Shown here one piece after another: positions 54,317 to 63,765 of a stretch of DNA of 64,000 nt (positions are counted from its first letter, which is position 1; the number at the start of each line of letters is the position of its first letter). The notes below the pieces were generated by a model. The model made no database searches, had not been told where the DNA came from, and saw nothing but the letters and a program-made list of their open reading frames with translations. The DNA lies in contig JAPLTN010000010.1 in the NCBI GenBank assembly GCA_026398135.1, positions 1 to 64,000 of the forward strand, read 5' to 3'. The position numbers and the translations under genes were made by a program. The DNA is from Verrucomicrobiota bacterium (lineage in GTDB: Bacteria > Verrucomicrobiota > Verrucomicrobiia > Opitutales > Opitutaceae).

Positions 54317-55575
54317 GCGTGGCTGAGGAGGGCGCGCCGGCGGGGGAGATAGGTGCGCCTACCCAGCGGGCCTGGGTGCGGCCGACCCTTGGGCGGCGGA
54401 TTAAGTGGCGGCTGGAGCAGGGCATTTACGTGGCATTCGAGGCTGTGCTGGGGATCTTGCCCTTGACCTGGCTGGCCGGCTTGGGGCGCACGCTGGGCGG
54501 GGCGGCTTATCGGATTTTTCCCCGCCGCCGGCGCACAGTGGAGCGCAATTTGCGTATCGCCTTTGCCGGGGAGCGTGCGCAGGACGAGCTTAAGGCGATG
54601 GCGCGGGAAGTGTTTCGCCGCAGCGGGGCCAATTTACTGTGTTCGCTCGGCACGGCGGACAGAGATCCGGCGACCATGACGGATACGTTGACCGTGCACG
54701 GTGTGGAACGGCTGCACGCCGCGCTCGCGCCGGGCAAAGGAGTGGTCCTGGTGATCGCGCACATGGGTAATTGGGAGGCGATGGCGCAGTGGTTGCCGCT
54801 TGTCATCCCTCCGGAAGTCAAGGTGGCCAACATCTACCGGCCCTTGAATAATCCGTGGCTGGATGCGCGGGTGCTGGCGACGCGTTCGCGCCAGGGGCTG
54901 CACCTGTTTTCCAAGGATGAAAGCCCGCTGGCCATGGCGGCCTTTGTGCGGGCGGGCGGGGTGCTTTCGATCATGTCGGATCAGCGTGCTGGAGTGGCCG
55001 GGGAGTTGGTGCCGTTTTTTGGGCGCACGACGAGTGCGACGCCGCTGCCGGCGATTTTGGCCCGGCGAACCGGGGCCGCGCTGATCGGTGTGTCGTTGCG
55101 CACCCGTTCGACCGGGCGGTGGGCGCTGGAGTTTCACGCGCCGGAGGAGGCGCATTTGGCCACGGCGGGGGTGATGCGGTTTTTGGAGACTATCATGCGG
55201 GTGAGTGCGGAGGATGTGTTTTGGTTTCAAGACCGCTGGCGCCCGGGCCGGAAGGCGCCGCAACGGCTGGAAGGACGCGTGGCCCGAGGCGAAGTGCCGG
55301 ATCCGAGCAAGTTGCGTCGCGTCTTGTTGTGGGCGGATGAGGCGGGCCAGTGGCCGAGTGCGCCGGAGGCGGTGCCGGCGGATGTGCGCTACGAGCGGAC
55401 GGGGCGTGCGGAAGACGGCGATTGGCAACGCGCGCCGGGCGAAGCGGTGCGGGCGTTTCTGGACCGGGTGGATGCGGGGGCGGCGCTGCCGCTCGACTAT
55501 GTGGTGGGCGGCGGGTCCGAGGTGCGCGCGGCGTGTCGTGCGCTGGGCCTGGGCTGGGTGGAGGGCGGGGCGTGA
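54313..55575 (+). CDS. LpxL/HtrB-type lysophospholipid (lipid A) acyltransferase with long tail
   Basis: A 420-residue acyltransferase of the lauroyl/myristoyl lipid A family. The H-x4-E motif is AHMGNWE (H150, E155), with a preceding hydrophobic segment (ILPLTWLAGLGRTLGGAAY). Core ends near FWFQDRWRPGRK (about residue 312). About 108 further residues of unusual sequence (WADEAGQWPSAPEAVPADVRYERTG) have no obvious counterpart in typical LpxL. Adds secondary acyl chains to lipid A or a related lipid. ATGA-coupled to the epimerase, and its stop overlaps the next start (GTGA). Confidence 0.85.
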   Translation: MSVAEEGAPAGEIGAPTQRAWVRPTLGRRIKWRLEQGIYVAFEAVLGILPLTWLAGLGRTLGGAAYRIFPRRRRTVERNLRIAFAGERAQDELKAMAREVFRRSGANLLCSLGTADRDPATMTDTLTVHGVERLHAALAPGKGVVLVIAHMGNWEAMAQWLPLVIPPEVKVANIYRPLNNPWLDARVLATRSRQGLHLFSKDESPLAMAAFVRAGGVLSIMSDQRAGVAGELVPFFGRTTSATPLPAILARRTGAALIGVSLRTRSTGRWALEFHAPEEAHLATAGVMRFLETIMRVSAEDVFWFQDRWRPGRKAPQRLEGRVARGEVPDPSKLRRVLLWADEAGQWPSAPEAVPADVRYERTGRAEDGDWQRAPGEAVRAFLDRVDAGAALPLDYVVGGGSEVRAACRALGLGWVEGGA

Positions 55576-56507
55576 GCGCGTTGCGGCATATCCGGGTGTT
55601 GTCTGACGGGCGGCCGGGGCATGAGAACCAAAGCGTGGGCTTGGCGCTGGCCTTGGCGCGGCGCACCGGGGCGAGTTGTGAAGTGGTAAAGCTGGATCCG
55701 GCGGCGGGCGTTTGGGCGCGGATGCGCGCGGCGACGGCGGAGGGTAACAAGGGGCGGAAACCGCAGTTGGTGATCGCGGCGGGACATCGTACGCATCTGC
55801 CCTTGTGGTGGGCGGCGCGGAAATTCGGGGCGCGGTCGGTGGTGATCATGAAGCCGAGTCTGCCGCTGGCGTTTTTCGATCTGGCGCTGGTGCCGAGGCA
55901 TGATGTCGCTGAGGGCGCGGCGGATACGGTGCGGCGGATTTTGACCCGGGGGGCACTGAACCGAGTGCCGGAAGTGTTGCCGACCAAGGAGCCGGTCGGG
56001 TTGGTGTTAATCGGCGGGCCGTCGAAACATCACGGCTGGGATGGGGAGGCTCTGGTGCCGTGCATCGCCCGGGTGGTGGCGGCGCAGCCGGATTTGAGCT
56101 GGACGGTGGCGGATTCGCGGAGGACGCCGGAGGGTTTTTTGGCGGGGCTGGAGCTGCCTTCGGAAGTTCGCGTGAGCAAGGTGCCGCACCAGCGGACGGG
56201 GCCAGGATGGCTGGCGGGGGAGCTGGCCAAGGCGCGGGTGGTGTGGGCAACGGAGGACAGCGTTTCGATGGTGCACGAGGCGGTGACGGCGGGCGCGGCG
56301 ACGGGGGTCTTGCCGGCACCGGCGCGAGGTCGCGCGGAGAGTCGGGTTTTACGGGCGGTGGACGGCTTGGTGGCGGCAGGCTATGCAACCGGCTGGTCTG
56401 AGTGGGAGAGGAACGGTGTCTTGCGCGTTGGGCAGAAGTTGCAGGAATCGGCGCGTTGCGCGGAGGAGATTATAGAACGTTGGTTTGGATCGGAGACTCA
56501 AAAATGA
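55572..56507 (+). CDS. ELM1/DUF1022-like nucleoside-diphosphate-sugar epimerase-related protein
   Basis: A 311-residue protein of the family named for mitochondrial fission protein ELM1 and bacterial DUF1022. Markers are VLSDGRPGHENQSVGLALAL, VIAAGHRTHLPLWWAARKFGARSVVIMKP and the C-terminal TEDSVSMVHEAVTAGAATGVLPAPARGR. Bacterial members cluster with LPS core and lipid A genes and probably act in glycan assembly; the enzyme activity is unknown. GTG start 55572 overlaps the preceding stop, and it overlaps the GT4 start (ATGA). Confidence 0.8.
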   Translation: MSALRHIRVLSDGRPGHENQSVGLALALARRTGASCEVVKLDPAAGVWARMRAATAEGNKGRKPQLVIAAGHRTHLPLWWAARKFGARSVVIMKPSLPLAFFDLALVPRHDVAEGAADTVRRILTRGALNRVPEVLPTKEPVGLVLIGGPSKHHGWDGEALVPCIARVVAAQPDLSWTVADSRRTPEGFLAGLELPSEVRVSKVPHQRTGPGWLAGELAKARVVWATEDSVSMVHEAVTAGAATGVLPAPARGRAESRVLRAVDGLVAAGYATGWSEWERNGVLRVGQKLQESARCAEEIIERWFGSETQK

Positions 56508-57613
56508 AGATTCTACAGATTTTGCCCGAGCTGAATTCCGGTGGGGTCGAGCGGGGGACCCTGGAGGTGGCGGCGCATTTGGTGCGGAACGGGCATGAGG
56601 CTCTGGTGGTGTCGAACGGGGGGCGACTGGTAGAGCGCTTGGAGCGATCGGGGGCGCGGCATTTGACGATGCCGGTGCATCGCAAGAGCCTAGCGACCCT
56701 TTTTCAAATCGGGCGCTTACGGCGCGTCTTGAGGGAGGAGCGGCCGGATGTCGTGCATATCCGTTCCCGTGTGCCGGGTTGGGTGGCGTGGCTGGCCTGG
56801 CGCGGCTTGCCCGAGGCGACGAGGCCAAGGTTGGTTAGCACGGTGCACGGATTTTATTCGGTGAACGCGTATTCTGCGGTGATGACACGGGGCGAGCGGG
56901 TGATCGCGGTGTCCGAGAGTGTGCGGGAGTATATTTTGAAGAACTATCCGGCGGTGTCGGTCGACCGGGTGCGGGTGATTCATCGTGGCGTGGCACCGAA
57001 CGAGTTTCCGCGTGGCTACCAACCGGCGGACGAGTGGCAGGCGCGCTGGCGCGAGGCGAATCCGGCGCTGGAGGGGAAAAGCACTCTGCTCCTGCCGGGG
57101 AGGATCACGCGTTGGAAGGGGCAGGAGGATTTATTGGAGTTGGTGGCTGCGCTGAAGGCGCGCGGGGAAGCGGTGCATGGCTTGATCGCCGGGGAAACGC
57201 ATCCCAAAAAACGGGCCTACGCAGAGGAGTTGCTCGCGCGCGCAGCCCAGCTCGGGGTGGGGGAGGACGTGACGTTTCTTGGGCATCGCGACGATGTGCG
57301 AGAGGTGATGGCGGTGTCCGATCTGGTGTTGTCGTTGTCGCGCGAGCCGGAAGCGTTCGGTCGGGTGTCGCTGGAGGCGGTGGCGCTGGGGCGGCCGGTG
57401 GTCGGCTACGATCATGGCGGGGTGGGGGAGCAGTTGCGGGTGCTTTTCTCGGGCGGGTTGACGCCGCTGGGGGATGGGGCGGCCTTGATCGAGACGACGT
57501 TGGGGGTTTTGCGCGGGCAAGGGCGGCCCGGGGTGGTGGAGGCACCGTTTACGCAGGCTGCGATGTGCGGGGCGACCGAAGCGGTTTATCGGGAATTAGC
57601 GGCGGCGCGGTAA
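56504..57613 (+). CDS. Glycosyltransferase family 4
   Basis: A 369-residue GT-B glycosyltransferase. N-terminal QILPELNSGGVERGTLEVA (acceptor side) and C-terminal SREPEAFGRVSLEAVALGRPVVGYDHGGVGEQL, with the E-x7-E motif (EAFGRVSLE) of retaining GT4 enzymes. A Shine-Dalgarno-like GGAG is 10 bases before the ATG, one of the few visible here. It adds sugar to a lipid-linked or LPS core acceptor; donor unknown. ATGA-coupled to the ELM1-like gene. Confidence 0.92.
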   Translation: MKILQILPELNSGGVERGTLEVAAHLVRNGHEALVVSNGGRLVERLERSGARHLTMPVHRKSLATLFQIGRLRRVLREERPDVVHIRSRVPGWVAWLAWRGLPEATRPRLVSTVHGFYSVNAYSAVMTRGERVIAVSESVREYILKNYPAVSVDRVRVIHRGVAPNEFPRGYQPADEWQARWREANPALEGKSTLLLPGRITRWKGQEDLLELVAALKARGEAVHGLIAGETHPKKRAYAEELLARAAQLGVGEDVTFLGHRDDVREVMAVSDLVLSLSREPEAFGRVSLEAVALGRPVVGYDHGGVGEQLRVLFSGGLTPLGDGAALIETTLGVLRGQGRPGVVEAPFTQAAMCGATEAVYRELAAAR

Positions 57614-57752
57614 GAGTGGCGGACGGGCTATTTTGTGCGGAAGATCCATTCATCTTGCCTACCACGGACGCTGAAAGACTTTTAATGTCTTTTATCTACA
57701 TGCATTTCTCGCCGGATAAACGGATGTTCACAGGCAAAACCCAAAGTAAACC

Positions 57753-58487
57753 ATGGTAAATATCATCACCTTAAAGTGGGGAACTCGATACGGGCCCGAG
57801 TTTGTAAATCGCCTGCGCAGCGCGGTGAGTCGGCATCTGAGTTTGCCGCATAATTTTGTCTGTTTCACCGATGACGCCACCGGGCTCGATGCGGGCATCA
57901 TCACGCATCCGATTCCGCCGCTTGATTTGCCGGATGACAAGGCGCGCACTCCGTGGCGAAAAATCGGGCTATTCTCCGATGAGCTGCCGATCAAAGGGGC
58001 CTGTCTTTTTCTCGATCTGGATCTTTTGGTGGTGGGATCTATCGACTGTTTTTTTGAATACGAGAAGGATCGCATCCCGATTATCCACAACTGGGTTGAG
58101 GCCTATAAAATTTTTAAGCGCAGGCCGGAGATCGGTAACTCATCTGTGTTTCGCTGGAAGGCGGGGACCTGCGGCAAGATCGTGCAGCAGTTTTATGGTG
58201 AAAAAGAGTGGGCGCTGGCCAATTTTCGTCCGCCGCAAACTTACCTAACTCATTGTATTCGAGATAAAATGGTTTATTGGCCGAGCGAGTGGGTATGCAG
58301 TTTTAAGCGTCATTGTATTCCCGCTTTTCCGTTGAATCACTTCATGACACCCAAAATGCCGAGCGGGGTGCGAATGGTGGTGTTTCACGGCCGGCCTGAT
58401 CCCGATGAGGCGGTGGTGGGCTATCGCGGGACGAAGCCCCATCATCGTTGCCTACCTACCCCTTGGGTGACCGAGCACTGGCGCTGA
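57753..58487 (+). CDS. Probable glycosyltransferase with DxD motif
   Basis: A 244-residue protein with ACLFLDLDLLVVGSIDCFFE (DLD as metal-binding DxD) in a GT-A-like context, EIGNSSVFRWKAGTCGKIV and PSEWVCSFKRHC. It resembles small glycosyltransferase-like proteins often found in LPS or capsule loci (GT8/GT32-like). It lies 139 bp after the GT4 gene, and its GC content appears lower than the operon upstream, so it may have been acquired. Exact family uncertain. Confidence 0.7.
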   Translation: MVNIITLKWGTRYGPEFVNRLRSAVSRHLSLPHNFVCFTDDATGLDAGIITHPIPPLDLPDDKARTPWRKIGLFSDELPIKGACLFLDLDLLVVGSIDCFFEYEKDRIPIIHNWVEAYKIFKRRPEIGNSSVFRWKAGTCGKIVQQFYGEKEWALANFRPPQTYLTHCIRDKMVYWPSEWVCSFKRHCIPAFPLNHFMTPKMPSGVRMVVFHGRPDPDEAVVGYRGTKPHHRCLPTPWVTEHWR

Positions 58488-58494
58488 GGGTCGC

Positions 58495-58524
58495 GTAGGT
58501 TACCTTAAGAATAGGTACCTACGG
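58495..58524. terminator. Hairpin between convergent glycan genes
   Basis: An imperfect hairpin (CGTAGGTTACCT and AGGTACCTACG arms with one bulge) between the ends of the DxD glycosyltransferase gene and the FkbM methyltransferase gene. It lacks a T run but could serve as a bidirectional transcript end. Confidence 0.45.
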
Positions 58525-58533
58525 GTGCCTGAG

Positions 58534-59394
58534 CTAAGTCAGACGATAGACACCGTTCAGGCGGCTGCTCTCGGTCAGGACGTAGCCTTGGCTGGCGAGG
58601 AGACGGCCGAGCGCGTGTTCGCGTTCGTGGATGAGTTCGCAGATCAGCAGACGCGGCCAGACCGGGCGCGGAGCCGTGGCGAAAAAGGGTTCGAGGATGT
58701 CGAGTTCGTAGCCCTCGACGTCGATTTTAAGCGCGTCGATACGGGCGATGTTTTTGCGCGAGACGAAGCCCGCCAGGGTGGTGACGACGAGATTGCCGGT
58801 GGAGGTGCCGGAGGCGGAGGAAGTGGCTAACGAGGCGGCGGCGGGGGCGGCCTCGACGCGGTTTTCGCCGCTGTTGCCCGCGCCGCTGACCAAGGTGGCG
58901 GTGCCTTCGGCGCGGCCGAGCGCGACGGGGTTGAGGTTGACGTGAGTGAGCGCGTTGGTGGCGAGGTTGAAGGCGAGGCGCTGGCAGAGCGCGGGGTCGG
59001 GCTCGAAGGCTTCTACGCGCACGGCCGACCCGCAGGCGGAGGCGACCCAGAGGGAGTAAACCCCGATGTTGGCCCCGATATCGAAGAAGACGCCGCCGGA
59101 ACGGAGTTCGCGGGAGAGAAGGTCGCGTTCGAGCGTATCCAGATACTGGGGCATGAGAAGGAGGCGCTGTTCGGAGAGGTTGCCGCGCGTTTTTAGACGC
59201 AGGCGCAGGCCCCAGATATCGACATCGACCACGGGGGGGAGGGAGTTCTTGAGCGGTTTGCGCAGCCAGAGGGCCAGGCGACGCCAGGCGGAGCCGGTGG
59301 GCAGGGCGTGGAGCAGGCGGAGCAGCCAGCGGCGGGGGCCGGCTTTGACGAGGTGCGTTCCCCACGGTGCGGGGGTAGGGGAAGGAGACGTCAT
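58534..59394 (-). CDS. FkbM-family methyltransferase
   Basis: A 286-residue SAM-dependent methyltransferase of the FkbM type. SAM motif FFDIGANIGVYSLWVASACG, then VEAFEPDPALCQRLAFNLATN (acidic loop), and IDALKIDVEGYELDIL (DVEGYE). Members O-methylate sugars or glycopeptides. It lies 31 bp downstream of the GT10 gene on the same strand, so it probably methylates the glycan made there. ATG 59394. Confidence 0.88.
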   Translation of the reverse strand: MTSPSPTPAPWGTHLVKAGPRRWLLRLLHALPTGSAWRRLALWLRKPLKNSLPPVVDVDIWGLRLRLKTRGNLSEQRLLLMPQYLDTLERDLLSRELRSGGVFFDIGANIGVYSLWVASACGSAVRVEAFEPDPALCQRLAFNLATNALTHVNLNPVALGRAEGTATLVSGAGNSGENRVEAAPAAASLATSSASGTSTGNLVVTTLAGFVSRKNIARIDALKIDVEGYELDILEPFFATAPRPVWPRLLICELIHEREHALGRLLASQGYVLTESSRLNGVYRLT

Positions 59395-59425
59395 GGTGTT
59401 TTTGAAAGGGGCCCGGCGGGGAGGG

Positions 59426-60520
59426 TCAAGGATTGTGCCGGAGGCGGGAGGCATTCCAGCGGGCGCGGAGTTTCTCTGCGGTCAGGGCGAGGCGCAGCCA
59501 GGGCCGGCGGCGGAGCTGTTCGTGCCGGCTTAGGATGCAGGCGCGGCGCGCGGGAGCGCCGGGTGTGGCGGACGCGGAGTGGTTTTGCACCAGGTCGGCG
59601 ATGACGGCGAAGAGATTGTAGTGCTCCAGCACACGGCGGCGCGCCTCGCGGATGAAGGGGAGGCGTTTCTCGTATTCGTGGTTGGCGATGGCGGACTGGA
59701 TCCGGCGTGCGCTCCCGGCGGTGTCGCTGATATCAATAGGGATAAAGCTCTCGGGCGGGAAGTAGTCGGCGGCGTTGGGGCAGCCGTAGTAGAAGGGCAG
59801 GGTGAGGCCGAGAAAGGCGTCGGAGAGTTTTTCAGTCCAGTGGTGGCGGCCGACGTGGTTTTCGATCGCGAGGTGGTAGCGGTAAGGGTCGAGGGTTTCG
59901 GCTTTGTCGGCCACGGGGCGCACGCCGTGGCCGTAGATGTCGAGCTCGGGCAGGAGGGTTTTGAGTTCCTGCACGAAAGTGTAGCGGGCGTGGTGCAGGG
60001 TGTGGCGTTGTTGTTTGCTGGAGCAAACAGTGGCGAGGTCGCGGGCCTTGGCGTTTGGCTGCCGGGCCGTCATCTCGTCGTAGGTGCGCACCGAATCCGC
60101 GCTTAAACCGTAATACCAACGCAGGGCGGGCTGGCTGAAAATCGCGCCGGGGTGGGTGACAATCCGAGGTTCGTGACTGGTGAGGATGTGGCCGAACTGG
60201 GCGAGAAAGGCGGTGCCGTAGATTTTGACCGACGAGGGCTCTCCGGTGATCAGCAGGGTGTGTTCGCGCGGGCAGGCGAGCGTTTCCTTGCGGCGGGAGA
60301 AGCGTTCTTTGGCGATGGAGGGGAGGTCGTCGTAAACGACCAGCCAGTCGTAGTCGCGGGTTTCGGAGTCGAAGGAGAAATGGCAGTTTTTCCAGACCGG
60401 CTGGTTTCCGGGAAACTGACGCAGCCAGATTTCGCGGCGAAGGGTGCTGCCGCGTGAGACGAATTTTACCCGGATTTGTTGGGGCGCTTTTACCCGATGG
60501 GTAGAGGGGAGGGCTGACAT
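59426..60520 (-). CDS. Glycosyltransferase family 10 (alpha-1,3-fucosyltransferase-like)
   Basis: A 364-residue protein with the GT10 signature region YRYHLAIENHVGRHHWTEKLSDAFLGLTLPFYYG, comparable to the FAFENS/TEKL donor-binding segment of fucosyltransferases. The N-terminal half has ITGEPSSVKIYG and LTSHEPRIVTHPGA. It would add fucose or a related sugar from GDP-sugar to a surface glycan. Upstream of FkbM and downstream of MsbA on the same strand. C-terminus is basic (LRRRPWLRLALTAEKLRARW), suggesting membrane association. Confidence 0.85.
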   Translation of the reverse strand: MSALPSTHRVKAPQQIRVKFVSRGSTLRREIWLRQFPGNQPVWKNCHFSFDSETRDYDWLVVYDDLPSIAKERFSRRKETLACPREHTLLITGEPSSVKIYGTAFLAQFGHILTSHEPRIVTHPGAIFSQPALRWYYGLSADSVRTYDEMTARQPNAKARDLATVCSSKQQRHTLHHARYTFVQELKTLLPELDIYGHGVRPVADKAETLDPYRYHLAIENHVGRHHWTEKLSDAFLGLTLPFYYGCPNAADYFPPESFIPIDISDTAGSARRIQSAIANHEYEKRLPFIREARRRVLEHYNLFAVIADLVQNHSASATPGAPARRACILSRHEQLRRRPWLRLALTAEKLRARWNASRLRHNP

Positions 60521-60563
60521 GGGGCCGGGCGCGGGTGACGGTTTTTTCGGCAACGGGCTCGCG

Positions 60564-62348
60564 TTAAACTTCCTTGCGCTGAAGGTCGGCCATTTTTCGG
60601 GCCAGGGGGTGGGTCTCTAAGATGGTGGCGGCGGGGCCATCGCCGGTGATGCGGCCGTCCTCGAAGACGAGGATGCGGCTGGCGTCGCGGATGGAGCTGA
60701 AGCGGTGCGCGATCATCAGGGTGGTGCGGCCGACCATGAGTTTTTGCAGGGCTTGCCGGATCATTGACTCGCTTTCGGCGTCGAGGGCGGAGGTGGCTTC
60801 GTCGAGCAGCAGGATGGGAGCGTCCTTGAGGAAGGCACGGGCGATGGCGATGCGCTGGCGCTGGCCTCCGGAGAGCGAGGCGCCGCGTTCGCCGACCACG
60901 GTTTCATAGCCTTCGGGCAGGCCGGTGATGAAGTCGTGGGCGTAGGCGGCGCGGGCGGCGGTCTCGATTTCGGTGACGGTGGCGTCGGGGCGTCCGAGGC
61001 GGATGTTGTTCAAGATCGTATCGCGAAACAGCACCGGGTCCTGGGCGACGATGGCGATCTGGCGGCGGAGGTCGGCGAGGCGGAGTTGGCGTATGTCGAT
61101 TCCGTCGATGGTGACGCGGCCGTGCGTAGCTTCGTAAAAACGCGGCAGGACGTGCACGAAGGTCGATTTGCCCGCTCCACTGGGGCCGATCAGGGCGCAG
61201 ACGGTGCCGGAGGGCAGGTTCACGTTTACCGAAGCCAGCGCCTCGGTGCCGGTATCGTAGCGCAGGCCGACATCCTCAAAAACGATGTCGCCGCGCAGGC
61301 GGGTGATGGCGACGGGGTTTGCGGGTTCGGCGATGGTGTCGGGCGCGTGCAGGATTTGTTCGAGGCGGTCGAGCGCGGCGGTGCCGACCTTGGCTACGTT
61401 TTGCAGGGCCCCGAGTTTTTTGATCGGGTCGTAGCAGGAGTAGAGCGCGGCGATAATGGCGAGAAACGACTCCAGCGAGAGGCCGGTTAGGTAGGCATAA
61501 ACGAGAGTAACCGAGAGGCCGGCCGAGGAGATGATCTCGATGGAGGGCGAGAGGGCCTGCTGGTATTTGACGACCTTCATCTGGGCGGCGACGAGCAGGC
61601 GGCTGGTGGCGGCGAGGCGCTCGGTCTCGCGGGCTTCGAGGCCGAAGGCGCGGACCTCGCGGGCGGCTTGCAGGCTCTCGCTGAAGCGTTCGCTGACGTT
61701 GCCCAGCTGGGCTTGGACGAGGCGGGCGCGGGCCACGAGCTTGCGGCCGACGAAGCGGATGGGGAAAACGCTGAGCGGAACGGCGGCCATGGTTACCAGT
61801 ACGAGGAGCACGCCGCGCTCGTGGTAGGCTTGCCAGCCGAGCCAGCCCAGCGCGCCGAGCAGGGTGGTGGGCTGTTTGAGGATGTCGTTGGCGATGGTGG
61901 TGAGCGCCATTTGCAGCGACTGGGTGTCGGTGACGCCGCGGGCGATGAGGTCGCCGGTTTGCTGGCCTTGCAGAAAGGAGAGCGGCAGGTGCTGGAGTTT
62001 GCGGAAAAAATCCACCCGGATCGCTTCCAGGACCTTGTTGCCCGCGAGCTGGATCAGGTAGCTGTTGCAGTAGCCGGAGATGCCGCGAATCAGGAAGATG
62101 CAGGGAAGCCAGAGTGCGATGAGGGTGAGTTCGAACCGGGTGAGTTTCTCCGCATGGGGATCGAAAATCAGGGGAAAGACCTTCTTCACCATGAGCGGAA
62201 GGCCGGCGCCGTTGGCCACGCCGTAAATCAAGCCGAAGAACAGCGCGCCGGCGATGGGCCAGCGCACGGCGACAAGGTAGCGGAAATAGGGTCTGAATCG
62301 GCTGAACACGGGCTGGTGATAGCCGCAGGTGAGCCCCCGCGCTGGCAA
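60564..62348 (-). CDS. msbA: Lipid A/LPS-type ABC exporter (MsbA-like)
   Basis: A 594-residue half transporter with an N-terminal six-span domain (YLVAVRWPIAGALFFGLIYG onward) and a C-terminal ATPase: Walker A GPSGAGKST, Q-loop VAQDPVLFRDT, signature LSGGQRQRI and Walker B ILLLDEATSALD. MsbA-type dimers flip lipid A core across the inner membrane. It opens the minus-strand part of the glycan locus. The exact start is uncertain: a GTG at 62309 would shorten the N-terminus by 13 residues. It is divergent from serS. Confidence 0.9.
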   Translation of the reverse strand: MPARGLTCGYHQPVFSRFRPYFRYLVAVRWPIAGALFFGLIYGVANGAGLPLMVKKVFPLIFDPHAEKLTRFELTLIALWLPCIFLIRGISGYCNSYLIQLAGNKVLEAIRVDFFRKLQHLPLSFLQGQQTGDLIARGVTDTQSLQMALTTIANDILKQPTTLLGALGWLGWQAYHERGVLLVLVTMAAVPLSVFPIRFVGRKLVARARLVQAQLGNVSERFSESLQAAREVRAFGLEARETERLAATSRLLVAAQMKVVKYQQALSPSIEIISSAGLSVTLVYAYLTGLSLESFLAIIAALYSCYDPIKKLGALQNVAKVGTAALDRLEQILHAPDTIAEPANPVAITRLRGDIVFEDVGLRYDTGTEALASVNVNLPSGTVCALIGPSGAGKSTFVHVLPRFYEATHGRVTIDGIDIRQLRLADLRRQIAIVAQDPVLFRDTILNNIRLGRPDATVTEIETAARAAYAHDFITGLPEGYETVVGERGASLSGGQRQRIAIARAFLKDAPILLLDEATSALDAESESMIRQALQKLMVGRTTLMIAHRFSSIRDASRILVFEDGRITGDGPAATILETHPLARKMADLQRKEV

Positions 62349-62463
62349 GACTGGAATCCCGCGCGGGAACCGCGCCGGGGGTGCAGTGGGCGCCGGAGTG
62401 GAGGCATGGGCGGGGTGATTTTATGTTTTGCGCGCCGCGCCGGGGGCGTTTCGCTCGGTCTTT

Positions 62464-63732
62464 ATGCTCGATCCCAAGCTTCTCCGCGAATCGCCCGAAC
62501 TCGTCCGCGCCGCCATTGCCAAAAAATATCTGGAGGTGGATCTGGACGCCATCCTTGCGCTCGACGCCGCCTGGCGCGCGCAGTTGGTCGAGGTCGAGAC
62601 GCTGCGGGCCAAAAGCAAGGCGGCCAATACCGAGATGGCGAAGCTGCCCAAGGGCTCGCCCGAGTTTATCGCCAAGGTGCAGGAGATGAAGGCGGTCTCG
62701 GCCGAGGTGAAAGCGCGCGAGGCCGGCCTGGTGGAGATCGAAACCAAGCACAAGGCGGCGATGCTCTCGTTGCCCAATCTCCCGCATCAGAGCGTGCCCG
62801 AGGGCCGCACACCGGAGCAGAACGTCACCTTCGCCACCTGGGGCACGTGCGAGGCGCTGTCGCCGGTGGCCAAGCCGCACTGGGAGATTCCGGGCTTCGA
62901 CAAAATCATCGATTTCGGACGTGGCTCGAAAGTCACCGGGGCGGGTTTCCCGTTCTACATCGGCGACGGGGCGCGCATCGTGCGCGCCTTGTTGCAGTTC
63001 TTTTTGGATGAGGCGGTGACCGCCGGATATACCGAGGTGAATCCGCCGATTTTTGTTAACGCGGCCAGCGCGACCGCGACCGGGCAGTTGCCCGACAAGG
63101 AAGGCCAGATGTACGAGGCGGTGGCGGATGGCTTTTATGCCGTGCCGACTGCGGAAGTGCCGCTGACCAATTTTTTCCGCGACGAGATTCTCGATGAGGC
63201 TGCGCTGCCGGTGAAGCGGGCCGCCTACACTCCGTGTTTCCGCCGCGAGGCGGGCAGCTATGGCAAGGACGTGCGCGGGCTCAACCGCCTGCATCAGTTC
63301 GACAAGGTCGAGCTGTTGAAGTGGGTGCATCCGACCCAGAGTTATATTGAGCTGGACCTGTTGCGGGCGGACGCCGAGCGCTTGTTGCAAAAGCTGGAGC
63401 TGCCCTACCGCGTGTTGTTGATGTGCGGCGGGGATGTCGGATTCTCGCAGGCCAAGAAATACGACTTGGAAGTGTGGGCGGCGGGCCAGCAGCGCTGGTT
63501 GGAGGTGTCGAGCTGTTCGAATTTTGAAGCGTTTCAGGCGCGCCGCGCCCAGATTCGTTTCCGCAAGGGCGACGGCAAACCCGAGCTCGTGCATACGATC
63601 AACGGTTCCGGTCTGGCGGTGCCGCGCGTGCTGGCGGCTTTGCTGGAAAATAATCTGCAAGCGGACGGCACAGTGAAGCTGCCTGCCGCGCTGGTGCCGT
63701 ATTTCGGCCGCGACGCGCTGCGCTTCGGCTGA
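62464..63732 (+). CDS. serS: Seryl-tRNA synthetase
   Basis: A 422-residue class II synthetase that charges tRNA-Ser. N-terminal antiparallel coiled coil (about 25-110; ETLRAKSKAANTEMAKL); motif 2 TPCFRREAGSYGKDVRGLNRLHQF; motif 3 NGSGLAVPRVLAALLENN (GLAVPR). Start ATG 62464 gives LDPKLLRESPELVR, typical of SerS. Length near E. coli SerS (430). Confidence 0.97.
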   Translation: MLDPKLLRESPELVRAAIAKKYLEVDLDAILALDAAWRAQLVEVETLRAKSKAANTEMAKLPKGSPEFIAKVQEMKAVSAEVKAREAGLVEIETKHKAAMLSLPNLPHQSVPEGRTPEQNVTFATWGTCEALSPVAKPHWEIPGFDKIIDFGRGSKVTGAGFPFYIGDGARIVRALLQFFLDEAVTAGYTEVNPPIFVNAASATATGQLPDKEGQMYEAVADGFYAVPTAEVPLTNFFRDEILDEAALPVKRAAYTPCFRREAGSYGKDVRGLNRLHQFDKVELLKWVHPTQSYIELDLLRADAERLLQKLELPYRVLLMCGGDVGFSQAKKYDLEVWAAGQQRWLEVSSCSNFEAFQARRAQIRFRKGDGKPELVHTINGSGLAVPRVLAALLENNLQADGTVKLPAALVPYFGRDALRFG

Positions 63733-63765
63733 TCGGGTGAGTTGCGGGCCGGATTTTTAACCTCG

